DNA of 8,926 nt from Myxococcales bacterium (GTDB lineage: Bacteria > Myxococcota > Polyangia > Polyangiales > Polyangiaceae). The notes under the pieces are model-generated. The model saw only the letters and a program-made list of their open reading frames with translations, was not told the DNA's origin and did not search any database. This document shows positions 1-6,668 of the stretch, piece by piece (positions within the stretch are counted from its first letter, which is position 1; each line of letters begins with the position of its first letter). Where the stretch lies: contig PLXW01000154.1 in NCBI GenBank assembly GCA_003151595.1, forward strand, positions 1 through 8,926, written 5' to 3'. Position numbers and translations under genes: made by a program.

Positions 1-175
1 CCGCGCTTTCAGGCGACCGACAACAGAAGCCGAAACGTCGCGTCGCCCCGAGGTGTCGTTCGTCGCTTCCACCGCATCGTTCTCGCGACGCGTCGATGCT
101 CGACCCGCTGCCGGACCCACTCCCGGATCCGCTGCTCGACCCGCTACTGGAGCCACTGCTCGACCCGCTGCTCCC
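1..175 (-). pseudogene. Open Ser/Gly-repeat reading frame, 5'-truncated, running off the window
   Basis: On the minus strand a frame without stops runs from 175 to base 1. It encodes SSGS-type repeats (from the 12-bp repeat array) followed by a non-repetitive stretch containing several Cys. A TGA at 178-176 lies immediately upstream and there is no start codon before the repeat, so this cannot be an intact gene start here. Ser/Gly linkers of this sort are common in secreted proteins and lipoproteins of myxobacteria, so one reading is the 3' portion of a lipoprotein gene cut by the integrase segment next to it. The alternative is chance openness in GC-rich DNA. Nothing identifies the product, and the rest lies outside the window. 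Confidence 0.25.
102..173. repeat. Six imperfect 12-bp tandem repeats
   Basis: Six consecutive 12-bp units begin at 102, 114, 126, 138, 150 and 162, with approximate consensus GACCCGCTGCTC. Each unit departs from the consensus at a few positions, mostly C/A, C/T or G/C changes. Because 12 is a multiple of three, the array can be translated without interruption. On the minus strand one frame gives SSGS units and another gives EQRV-like units that form the last residues of the integrase remnant. The array ends exactly where integrase similarity ends, which suggests a recombination or slippage junction. Confidence 0.8.
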
Positions 176-371
176 TCAAGATCGCGAGCTGCTGGCGCAA
201 CACGAGGTTCTCGGCCACGAGGCTCGCGCGGGGGCGGAAGGAGGATAAGAGCGCGCCGAACTGGCCGAGAGGATCGCGAGCACCGTCGACGAGCGTGACG
301 CGGACGGCGCCGGTCGTCACCGGCGAATCGCCGTCGCGGATCGAGTAGGCTCGACGGCGCCGTGGTCCCAC
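144..371 (-). pseudogene. N-terminal remnant of an integrase/transposase (rve-type)
   Basis: The 75-codon minus-strand frame contains a stretch (about 260 down to 177) reading LLSSFRPRASLVAENLVL followed by RQQLAIL. This closely resembles the leader of many bacterial integrase-core transposases (typically RSRASLVAENLALRQQLAVL), where a short helix precedes the DNA-binding and DDE domains. Similarity stops at about 175. The last residues (EQRVEQWLQ) are encoded by the adjacent 12-bp repeats, and no catalytic domain follows. The first 30 or so residues do not match the family. A neighbouring frame at about 260-290 reads TVLAILSA, which would suit the usual start, so a frameshift in the remnant is possible. 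Certainly non-functional as a transposase. I judge the family call from a short but characteristic motif. Confidence 0.6.
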
Positions 372-466
372 GAACCGCCCCAGAAAAGCCTTCGGAATGC
401 GTTTTCAGTCACCACAGGCCACGGAGCCCCGGCAGCAGCCGCCGCGAACCGCTAAGCTCACCTTTC

Positions 467-1507
467 ATGGGCGAGACCGAAGTCGTTCTCCTCTGGCTCG
501 CGACGACCCTCGATCGTTTCGCCATCGTCCAAGCACGAGCGGCCCGGCAGGAGATGCGTGTCACAAGGTGCGCGCCAAAGGCTCTTCGGGCGCGCGATCT
601 GAAGCTCGGGGCCGGTCCTGTCATCGCCGTCCTCGACGATGACTATTCCGCGCCGGGAGCGCTCGGTGCCGGCGTCGACGAGGTCGTTCGCCACTCGGAA
701 CTCACGGACGCCCTGCTCGACCGAGCCGTGGTGCGCGCTTCCGCGCGCGCGCAGGCTCGCCACCGTTGGCTCGCGCAGGAAGCGCGTGAAGACCGCTCAG
801 AAGCGCTGCCATCATTGCTCGACTGGATCTCGATCGAGCTTGCCGCGCACCTGAGCGCCGCGGTGCTCGAAGCGGAAGGTCTCGAGGAGAGCGTGCAGGG
901 ACTCGCGACGCATGACGCGAAGACGCTCGAGTCGATTCCGCGTCACGCAGAGATGCTCGAGATGACGGAGACGGTCCGACACGGGCTGGGGAAGATGACC
1001 GAGCTCCTTGCTGCGGTTCGTACGCTGAGCGGATCGGAAGCGCCCGGAACATCCGTGCGCGAGGTCTTCGTCGCGCTCTCAACCGTGCTCACGAATCGGC
1101 TCGTCCCGATCGCGGATCTCCAAGTCTGCGCCGACGAAGGATGCACTACATCGGTCGCCTCGGCGCGGCTCGTTGCCGCACTGGTGATGCTCGTCGATGA
1201 CGTCTTGGCTCGCGCCGCGCGCGCGGGACACGCGCAGTCACAGAGACGCGTGACTCTCGCGCTACGTGCGTACGTCGTCGGCGACACGACGATCGTCGAG
1301 GTCGAGGATGACGCCGCTGCGTCGAGCTCGGCGGCCGCGCAGCGGCGGCCGTCCGTCGCAGACCTTCGCCTCTGGCTCCGTGAGGAAGGGGCCGACCTCA
1401 TAGTGACTACGACGCCCGACCGCAGAACCACGCGCCTCGTCCTTCCCCACCCGCCAGTCGAGCCGACGACCGACGATCGGAGCCAACGATGGCAATCCTC
1501 CTCGTAG
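467..1507 (+). CDS. Histidine-kinase-like protein with degenerate catalytic motifs (putative pseudokinase)
   Basis: 346 residues from the ATG at 467. The frame stays open to a GTG at 362, but the extra 35 residues look non-coding. No strong ribosome site precedes either start. Residues 50-100 (AVLDDDY, then GAGVDEVVRHSELTDALLDRA) resemble the last third of a receiver domain. Residues 117-185 are helical and align with a HisKA dimerisation domain, but the H-box HELNNPL reads IELAAHL at 123-129, so the phospho-accepting His is Ile. Residues 195-328 follow the HATPase_c layout. The N-box is LVMLVDDVL (239-247) with both Asn lost, the G1 box is DDAAA (281-285) in place of DxGxG, and the family-like end LRLWLREEGADLIV is followed by RLVLP. 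Catalysis is therefore unlikely, and a scaffold or partner-binding role is inferred. The last 19 nt overlap the receiver gene, so the two are probably co-translated. No membrane segment or signal peptide is seen. Confidence 0.7.
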   Translation: MGETEVVLLWLATTLDRFAIVQARAARQEMRVTRCAPKALRARDLKLGAGPVIAVLDDDYSAPGALGAGVDEVVRHSELTDALLDRAVVRASARAQARHRWLAQEAREDRSEALPSLLDWISIELAAHLSAAVLEAEGLEESVQGLATHDAKTLESIPRHAEMLEMTETVRHGLGKMTELLAAVRTLSGSEAPGTSVREVFVALSTVLTNRLVPIADLQVCADEGCTTSVASARLVAALVMLVDDVLARAARAGHAQSQRRVTLALRAYVVGDTTIVEVEDDAAASSSAAAQRRPSVADLRLWLREEGADLIVTTTPDRRTTRLVLPHPPVEPTTDDRSQRWQSSS

Positions 1508-1851
1508 ACGACGATCCGCGCGTTCTTCGCGCGGTCGAGAGGGCCCTTGGCACTTTCGACCTGTCTACCGCGAAGACTTCGACCGAAGCGCTCGCGCTCC
1601 TTGCGACAAGGCCGTTCAACGCGATCGTCGTCGACTACGGGCTCGCACCCGCCGATGGCGTGAGCGTCCTACGCGAGGTCGCTGCGACGTACCCCGCCGT
1701 GCGCAGATACATGATTTCGGGGTTCGAGAGGAAAAGGTTCGACGAGCACATTGCGTCCAATCTCGTGCGATATTTTTTCCGTAAACCACTCGATCTGAAC
1801 GAGCTGCGGAGCGAGTTGGGGACTGTGGGCCTTCACGCCCGCCCAATCTAA
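1489..1851 (+). CDS. Stand-alone response-regulator receiver domain
   Basis: 120 residues, a single REC domain with no output domain. Visible conserved residues are the acidic cluster DDD at 7-9, the phospho-acceptor D49 (IVVDYG), the switch Ser at 77 (YMISGF, the usual T/S position), and K99 in FFRKP preceding the last helix. All catalytic positions expected of the family are present, so it should accept phosphate. The ATG at 1489 is preceded by GGAG at 1479-1482 with 6-nt spacing. It begins inside the 3' end of the pseudokinase gene, so the pair is likely translated together. Stand-alone receivers relay phosphate, act as allosteric partners, or buffer phosphate in phosphorelays. Because the upstream partner appears unable to autophosphorylate, the active kinase encoded at 6411-4723 is the nearest candidate donor (inference). 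The gene's TAA overlaps the stop of the convergent operon. Confidence 0.93.
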   Translation: MAILLVDDDPRVLRAVERALGTFDLSTAKTSTEALALLATRPFNAIVVDYGLAPADGVSVLREVAATYPAVRRYMISGFERKRFDEHIASNLVRYFFRKPLDLNELRSELGTVGLHARPI

Positions 1852-2954
1852 AGCCGAATCTCCGGTGCAAGCGGGGTGGCTCCCACGCCGACGTCGCCCC
1901 ACCGAAGCACGACGGCGCTGGAGCTGGCCACGCTACCGATTGAATAGAGCACGACGAGATCATCCGGCTGGAGACGACCACCGGCCGCAGCCTCGTGGAG
2001 CGCTGCAGGCCACAAGACCGGACCGACGTTTGCATAGCGCGGATAGGTGTTCACGACGCGGTCTCGCTCGACACCTAGCTTGCGCGCGATGAACGCGGAG
2101 AACCACGCCGTTGGTGCGTTGCATGCAAAGACCTTGATGTCGGCGAGCGAAACGCCCGCGATATCAGCCGCCCCGCGGCAGCATTCCTCCACTGTGCTCT
2201 CCGCGACGTTGCGAAGCGCGTCGGCCGCGCCGGGAAACGTTTTCATCCGCATGACCGCACCATCAGAGCGCCCGACGAGCTCGTACGAAATGGCGCCGCA
2301 GCTCTCGGCAGTGTGCGCATTCCGCGCGCCGAGTACCTCGGCTCCATTGCCCCCCGCGGCGACGACGAACGCCGCCGCGCCGTCGCCGATGGTCCAGGCG
2401 AGCGTGTCGGCCGGCTCTGTCACGCGCGAGTAAACGCAGCTCGTGACCACGAGCACGCGATCGTGCCGTCCCGCGCGAACCAGCGAGGACGCGACGTCGA
2501 GCCCGACCAGCGCACTCGAACATGCACTCTCGAGGTTCCATGCCGCCCCTCGCAAACCGAGCGCGCGAGCAAGGAACGCCGATTCGCCGATGCCAGTCTG
2601 GTCCGATGGAAACGTGCAGGACATGAGGAGGTCAATCTCCTCGATCCGCATACCAGCCCACGCGAGCGCCGCCTGCGCAGCGGGGACTGCGATTGCGGAC
2701 GCCGGTTCATCGGCGGCGAGTACGCGGCGCTCGACCGTTCCGCGGAACGGGTCGCCGAGGTACGGCAGCATCTCGATCTCGAATGCGCTGAGCGTGCGGC
2801 CTGAGCCTTGATCCACATTCCACACTTTGCCGAGAGCCCGTTGCTCGATCGAGGACACCGCCTCGGGAAACTCTCGGCGGAAGAAATCGTTCGTCCGTAC
2901 CGTGCGGGGGAACTCGATGGCGATGGATCGCATCGTCGCGCGCCTGGTGCTCAT
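1848..2954 (-). CDS. Ketoacyl-ACP synthase III (FabH)-like thiolase-fold enzyme
   Basis: 368 residues, somewhat longer than FabH (about 320). The nucleophile Cys lies in LESACSSALVGLDVA at C145, in the normal KASIII context. GDGAAAFVV at 190-198 is the family's conserved glycine motif. The Asn of the Cys-His-Asn triad is in RYANVGP (N309). The His position (F-x-P-H-Q-A in FabH) reads FACNAPTAW, so His is replaced by Asn (N279). The enzyme should form an acyl-thioester on C145. With no catalytic His, decarboxylative condensation of malonyl-ACP is doubtful, and acyl transfer or non-decarboxylative condensation is the alternative (inference). Residues 1-80 are more divergent. The start is the ATG at 2954, which overlaps the stop of the ThDP enzyme as ATGA. 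An in-frame Met at residue 8 is the other option. Last gene of the operon. It probably acts with the ThDP enzyme on a shared acyl substrate. Cytosolic, with no signal peptide. Confidence 0.88.
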   Translation of the reverse strand: MSTRRATMRSIAIEFPRTVRTNDFFRREFPEAVSSIEQRALGKVWNVDQGSGRTLSAFEIEMLPYLGDPFRGTVERRVLAADEPASAIAVPAAQAALAWAGMRIEEIDLLMSCTFPSDQTGIGESAFLARALGLRGAAWNLESACSSALVGLDVASSLVRAGRHDRVLVVTSCVYSRVTEPADTLAWTIGDGAAAFVVAAGGNGAEVLGARNAHTAESCGAISYELVGRSDGAVMRMKTFPGAADALRNVAESTVEECCRGAADIAGVSLADIKVFACNAPTAWFSAFIARKLGVERDRVVNTYPRYANVGPVLWPAALHEAAAGGRLQPDDLVVLYSIGSVASSSAVVLRWGDVGVGATPLAPEIRL

Positions 2955-4726
2955 GGTCGCTCTATCTCGATGAAGCCGGCTAGCGAACGCATTCGCTCTC
3001 CCAGTGGCGGCACGATGTCCGGATCAACGCGCACCTCAATGAGCGATGGCCCACCGCGGCGCATCGCTTCGCGGACAGCATCCTGCATTTTTCCGGGAGC
3101 GTCGACGATCCAGGATGACATGCCCATCGCACGCGCAATCGCGGCCACTTCGAGCGGACGGCGATACTTGATGGATTCGAACGCCGTCCCATGACCCAGG
3201 ATCTTGCTGCAATGCCAGGTAATGCCGTGCATGTTGTTGTTCTCGACGACCCAGATGACCGGTATGTCGTATTCGACGGCAGTGAGAAGGTCCATCCCCT
3301 GCATCGTGAAGCAGGCGTCACCAACGATCGCAAAGACCGGCCGGTTCGCCTCCGCGAGCGCGGCACCGATGGGCGCAATCGTGCCGTGGCCCATGGAGCC
3401 GAAGCCGAGATTGATCACGAAGTGCTGCCGCTCGCGGATGCAAAGGTGGTGCATGTTGAAGAGCATGTGCCCGCCGATGTCCGAGAAGATGATGGCGTCG
3501 TCCGGAAGTACCTCCTCGAAGTCGGTGCGCCAGCGTTGGGGCGTGAGAGGGCGCGCCTCCGACGTGCGTTGATCACCATCTTCGTAGCGAGCGTGCGAAC
3601 GCACGAGCGGTGGGCTCGCATTCCACGCGGATTTTGGAGATGCGCCTTCGCGAATGCTGCGATGCAGGTGGTAGACGATCTCGACGAGAATGCTCTGCGC
3701 GTCGCCGACGAGCGCCACCTCGACCGGATAGTTGCGTCCGATCCGATCCGCATCGATGTCGACTTGAATGAGCGCACGCGACGGAAGGAGCTGGGGGCTC
3801 CAGTTGAACGTCGTGGTCTCATTGAGCGAAGCGCCGACCGTCATGAGTACGTCGACGTCGGGGCCAAGGATCGTGTCGCGCGCATCGCGATGACCGGCCA
3901 CGCCGAGGATGCCGAGCGAGCGCGGATCGTTCTCGGGGAAAACCCCTTTGCCGCGCGGCGTGGTGGCCACGCGTGCTGGGAGGAGTTCGGCGAGTGCCTT
4001 TAGGTGCTCCTCGGCACCCGCCGTATAGACACCAGAGCCGGCGAGCAAGATAGGGTACTTCGCGGCGAGGAGAAGCTCCGCGGCTCGCTGGACGGCCTGC
4101 CGGTCGAACGTGCGCGTCTGCGGTCTATAGGTGCGTGGATTGAACCATTCTTCGGTGAGTGGCTTCTCCCACAAGTCGACGGGCACATTCAGGTGTACGG
4201 GACCAGGCCGTCCCGTGAGCGCAAGACGCAGGGCGCGGCGCAGATGGTGCCCGAGGCTGAGCGCTGTCGTCACCATTGCCGAGTACTTCGTGACGGGATC
4301 GAACATCGCGACGATGTCGATGTCCTCGCGCGGTGTCTCTTGCGCAGCCCCTTTTCCGAGCGCATGAGAAGCGACCTGGCCGCTGATCACTAGCAGTGGC
4401 ACGCCGTCCGCGAACGCGCATGCAACCGCCGTGAGCATGTTTGTCGCGCCAGGTCCCGACGTTCCGGCGCACACCGCGAGCTGGCGACTCACGCGCGCGA
4501 AGCCGTCGGCCATGAACGCGCCGCCTTCTTCGTGCTTGGGAACGATGAGCCGCATCACCTTGGAGCGCTCGATGGCCTCGAAGAAAGGATGCAACAGCCC
4601 ACCGGGTATGCCGAAGACGACGCGCACTCCTTCGGCGTGCAGATATTTCAGGAGCACGTCGACGACGCGCGGTTCCTGCGGCGTAGGTTCTGGGGACGGC
4701 GCCGACGGGTGGCGCGAGGTACTCAT
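2951..4726 (-). CDS. ThDP-dependent acetolactate-synthase-like enzyme
   Basis: 591 residues with the three-domain order of the acetohydroxyacid synthase/pyruvate oxidase family. The N-terminal Pyr domain (about 20-190) has GIPGGLLHPFFEA, the catalytic Glu in PKHEEGGAFMADGFARV (E66), and the SGPGATNML loop (90-98). The central domain (about 208-350) has GKGVFPENDPRSLGILGV and the VDIDAD segment. The C-terminal PP domain (about 395-570) carries the ThDP/Mg motif GDACFTM at 469-475, ending in NNN at 496-498 (usual form GDG ... NN, so the third residue is Ala). These enzymes decarboxylate a 2-oxoacid and pass the activated acyl to an acceptor. The substrate cannot be read from sequence, and true AHAS is unlikely because no regulatory subunit or branched-chain genes are nearby. 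A purine-rich GGAGAG at 4737-4742 precedes the start. Both ends are in ATGA overlaps, which indicates coupled translation. The N-terminal 20 residues are Pro/Ser-rich and probably disordered. Confidence 0.93.
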   Translation of the reverse strand: MSTSRHPSAPSPEPTPQEPRVVDVLLKYLHAEGVRVVFGIPGGLLHPFFEAIERSKVMRLIVPKHEEGGAFMADGFARVSRQLAVCAGTSGPGATNMLTAVACAFADGVPLLVISGQVASHALGKGAAQETPREDIDIVAMFDPVTKYSAMVTTALSLGHHLRRALRLALTGRPGPVHLNVPVDLWEKPLTEEWFNPRTYRPQTRTFDRQAVQRAAELLLAAKYPILLAGSGVYTAGAEEHLKALAELLPARVATTPRGKGVFPENDPRSLGILGVAGHRDARDTILGPDVDVLMTVGASLNETTTFNWSPQLLPSRALIQVDIDADRIGRNYPVEVALVGDAQSILVEIVYHLHRSIREGASPKSAWNASPPLVRSHARYEDGDQRTSEARPLTPQRWRTDFEEVLPDDAIIFSDIGGHMLFNMHHLCIRERQHFVINLGFGSMGHGTIAPIGAALAEANRPVFAIVGDACFTMQGMDLLTAVEYDIPVIWVVENNNMHGITWHCSKILGHGTAFESIKYRRPLEVAAIARAMGMSSWIVDAPGKMQDAVREAMRRGGPSLIEVRVDPDIVPPLGERMRSLAGFIEIERP

Positions 4727-6411
4727 GCGCTTTTCACTCTCCGGATTGTAAGGACGCGGCCGAGCGTCTGCTCGTAGGGCTCCGGCCTCTTCTCGCTAGC
4801 CGCGCGCGGAGGGTCGCTCCGTGCCGGCATCTCGATTGGGAAGTGCACCCAGAACGTCGTACCGTGCTGGGGCTTCGACATGACGTCGAGGTGTCCGCCG
4901 ACCTGACCGAGGAGCTGGACGACGACCGACAGCCCGACGCCATGCCCGGACGGACCTCTCGGTGCGCGCGGCACGGTTCCCGGCCGGAACATCCCTTCGA
5001 GATCGGCGGCAGCGATGCCTCGCCCAGTGTCCGAAACCTTGATGATGAGCGAGGTCGGAGTGCCATCCACCTCGACTACGATGCTCCCGACCTCAGTATA
5101 CTTCGCAGCGTTCGTGAGAATGTTGTCGAGTACGCGATCGAAAAGCAGAGGATCGGTGGAGACCGCCTCCGGGGCCTCCCGCGTTCGAAAGACGCTTGCG
5201 CGGATGTCGCGGCCGAAGACCAGCGCGCGGATGCGACGCCGGAGTCGGTCTGTGATCGACGCGACGTCGAGTCGCTGCGCCGACACCTGCTTCACGACCA
5301 TCGAGCCGGTGATCGCTTTCATCAACTCGTCGAGGAGCGCGCTGATTTGTACGGTTGCTTCGTCGAACTCGCCGAGCACCTCACCCGTCTGAGGGCCGAG
5401 GTCCTGCTGCCGCAGGAAATCGATGTTCGCGCGCAGGGCCGTGAGGGGGTTGTTGAGGTCGTGTGATACGCCGCGGAGCGTCGAATCACGAGCGTTCTGC
5501 ACCTCACCGATGCGATCGAGTACTTGCTGGAACGCGAGCGTGCGCTCCGTCGTTTCGTCCTCAAGCATCCGCCCCCAGTCGCGTTGGCGCTGGTGGAGTT
5601 CGAGGAGTTCGCGACGCGCGTCTGCCGCTTCGAGCGCGAGGTCCTTGAGCGCATCGTTGATTTCCTCGCCGACCCTCAGGTTCGTTCTGCTGGTCGTACG
5701 AAGTTCGTAGATGTGGCCAACGGCCAGGCCGAGCAGCGCAATCGACGCCGTTGCCGCAGTCGCGATGAGATGCGTTCCAGCGAGCAGTGACGCGATCGCC
5801 GAGCCACCTGCCAGCCCCAGGACCGGCGGAAGCCATCGTCTCGCGTCGTACCATTGGAGCCGATAGACGCAGGCATCGTCTCCGAGCGCGACGCATGCCT
5901 CCTCTCGCAGGAGCGCTGGCGGGAGATCCCAGAGCGTTGGAAGCGCCGCGGTCTGCGCCTGCTGCATCAAGCAGTGCAGGCGGCTGATCGGAGTCGGTCG
6001 CAGGAGCCGCGCGTGCATCGAAGTGCGCGTGTGGGAAAGGATTTTCACCTCGCCGTTCGTCGTCACGAGCTTGTAGGTTTGCCCGGCGGCTGCGTAGACG
6101 GCACCTGGTGACGTCGCCCACATCACGTAGCGGATGGCGCCATAGGCGTCCGCAAGCCCGTACACGCTTGCCTGCTTGAAAACCTCGTCGCTGGGCATGC
6201 GCGCACGCGCGGCGGTCAGCACCGCTTCAATGCGCTTCAGCGCCACCCACAGGGTCCGGCCGTCGAGCTCTTCCGGCGCGAAGCTGCCCGCTCCGGCGAC
6301 TTCGGCGAACACCGTCGCGCCGTACTCGGCTCGCACGAAATTCATGAGCGTGCGGAGAATTCGGGCGTTGTACTGCGCCGTCTCTCTGGCGTTGGGAGCA
6401 GGATTGGACAC
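4723..6411 (-). CDS. Membrane-associated sensor histidine kinase
   Basis: 562 residues from a GTG start. A possible sensor domain spans about 10-190. It ends in EEACVALGDDACVYRLQW (C173, C181), a Cys-x-GDxxC-x-Y-x-W style ending that I associate with V4R-type or related small-molecule sensor domains (tentative). Two hydrophobic segments (about 193-212 and 215-234) form a membrane hairpin, so both ends would be cytoplasmic. A charged helical linker, probably a coiled coil, covers 245-310. The HisKA H-box is SHDLNNPL with H317. HATPase_c motifs are all present: N-box FDRVLDNILTNAAKY (N430, N434), G1 DTGRG (461-465), and G2 GHGVG (489-493). The last 35 residues are Pro/Arg-rich with no recognised domain. 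First gene of the operon, its TGA overlapping the ATG of the ThDP enzyme. No receiver or output domain is fused, so it needs a separate partner. The REC at 1489-1851 is the nearest. Confidence 0.93.
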   Translation of the reverse strand: MSNPAPNARETAQYNARILRTLMNFVRAEYGATVFAEVAGAGSFAPEELDGRTLWVALKRIEAVLTAARARMPSDEVFKQASVYGLADAYGAIRYVMWATSPGAVYAAAGQTYKLVTTNGEVKILSHTRTSMHARLLRPTPISRLHCLMQQAQTAALPTLWDLPPALLREEACVALGDDACVYRLQWYDARRWLPPVLGLAGGSAIASLLAGTHLIATAATASIALLGLAVGHIYELRTTSRTNLRVGEEINDALKDLALEAADARRELLELHQRQRDWGRMLEDETTERTLAFQQVLDRIGEVQNARDSTLRGVSHDLNNPLTALRANIDFLRQQDLGPQTGEVLGEFDEATVQISALLDELMKAITGSMVVKQVSAQRLDVASITDRLRRRIRALVFGRDIRASVFRTREAPEAVSTDPLLFDRVLDNILTNAAKYTEVGSIVVEVDGTPTSLIIKVSDTGRGIAAADLEGMFRPGTVPRAPRGPSGHGVGLSVVVQLLGQVGGHLDVMSKPQHGTTFWVHFPIEMPARSDPPRAASEKRPEPYEQTLGRVLTIRRVKSA

Positions 6412-6668
6412 CGAAACCTCCCAAGAGATCGAAGGGATGAGCCGCCGGAGAGCGTGCTCGCTCGACGTGTTCGGGGCAACGCACCAGCTCGACTACCGCG
6501 GAAAACAGCTTCGTAGCAGCATCGCGGCTGGTGCGCACGCTACGGGCCCCTACGCTACGGATGCTGCCCCGATGGACGACGGTGTCGAGTCGGGCCGCCG
6601 AGCGGCAGGCGCGGCGACCCGAAGCGACCCCGAGCCCGCCAGGCGAGCGGGCGCGCCCCGCAATCGAA
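6412..6668 (-). other. Leader region of the kinase-ThDP-KASIII operon
   Basis: A 257-bp gap between the lipoprotein stop and the kinase start, both on the minus strand. It holds the ribosome site of the kinase and should hold the operon promoter, but I see no clear -35/-10 pair. The minus strand has two direct copies of CCGTAGCGT (6552-6560 and 6537-6545) 15 bp apart. A 6-bp-stem inverted repeat, GCCCGC with a 7-nt loop and GCGGGC (6634-6652), lies 17 nt beyond the lipoprotein stop without a following T-run. The inverted repeat may be a weak terminator of the upstream pair. None of these is demonstrable from sequence alone. Confidence 0.4.
6417..6422 (-). promoter_or_regulatory. Strong Shine-Dalgarno of the kinase operon
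   Basis: The minus strand reads GGGAGG, then 5 nt, then GTG (6411). This is the best ribosome site in the window. It settles the GTG at 6411 as the kinase start, because no other start in that frame nearby has a comparable site. Confidence 0.75.

Noticed and set aside
53..298. 81-residue plus-strand open frame rich in Arg, Ala and Pro
   Set aside because: It is opposite the integrase remnant and the 12-bp repeats, its composition is that of GC-rich shadow frames, and it has no domain or ribosome site.
362..466. Upstream extension of the pseudokinase to the GTG at 362
   Set aside because: The extra 35 residues are low-quality (many Pro, Ser, Arg) and do not resemble a domain. The ATG at 467 begins a plausible folded region.
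3191..4003. 270-residue plus-strand open frame
   Set aside because: It lies wholly opposite the ThDP enzyme gene, whose motifs are unmistakable. The translation is charged and without recognisable domains.
2951..4726. Assignment of the ThDP enzyme as biosynthetic acetolactate synthase (IlvB)
   Set aside because: No small regulatory subunit or branched-chain pathway gene is nearby, and the partner genes are a kinase and a KASIII-like enzyme. Only the family is supportable.
6634..6652. GCCCGC/GCGGGC hairpin after the lipoprotein gene as an intrinsic terminator
   Set aside because: The stem is only 6 bp and there is no T-run on either strand. It is mentioned within the leader-region entry but not called as a terminator.
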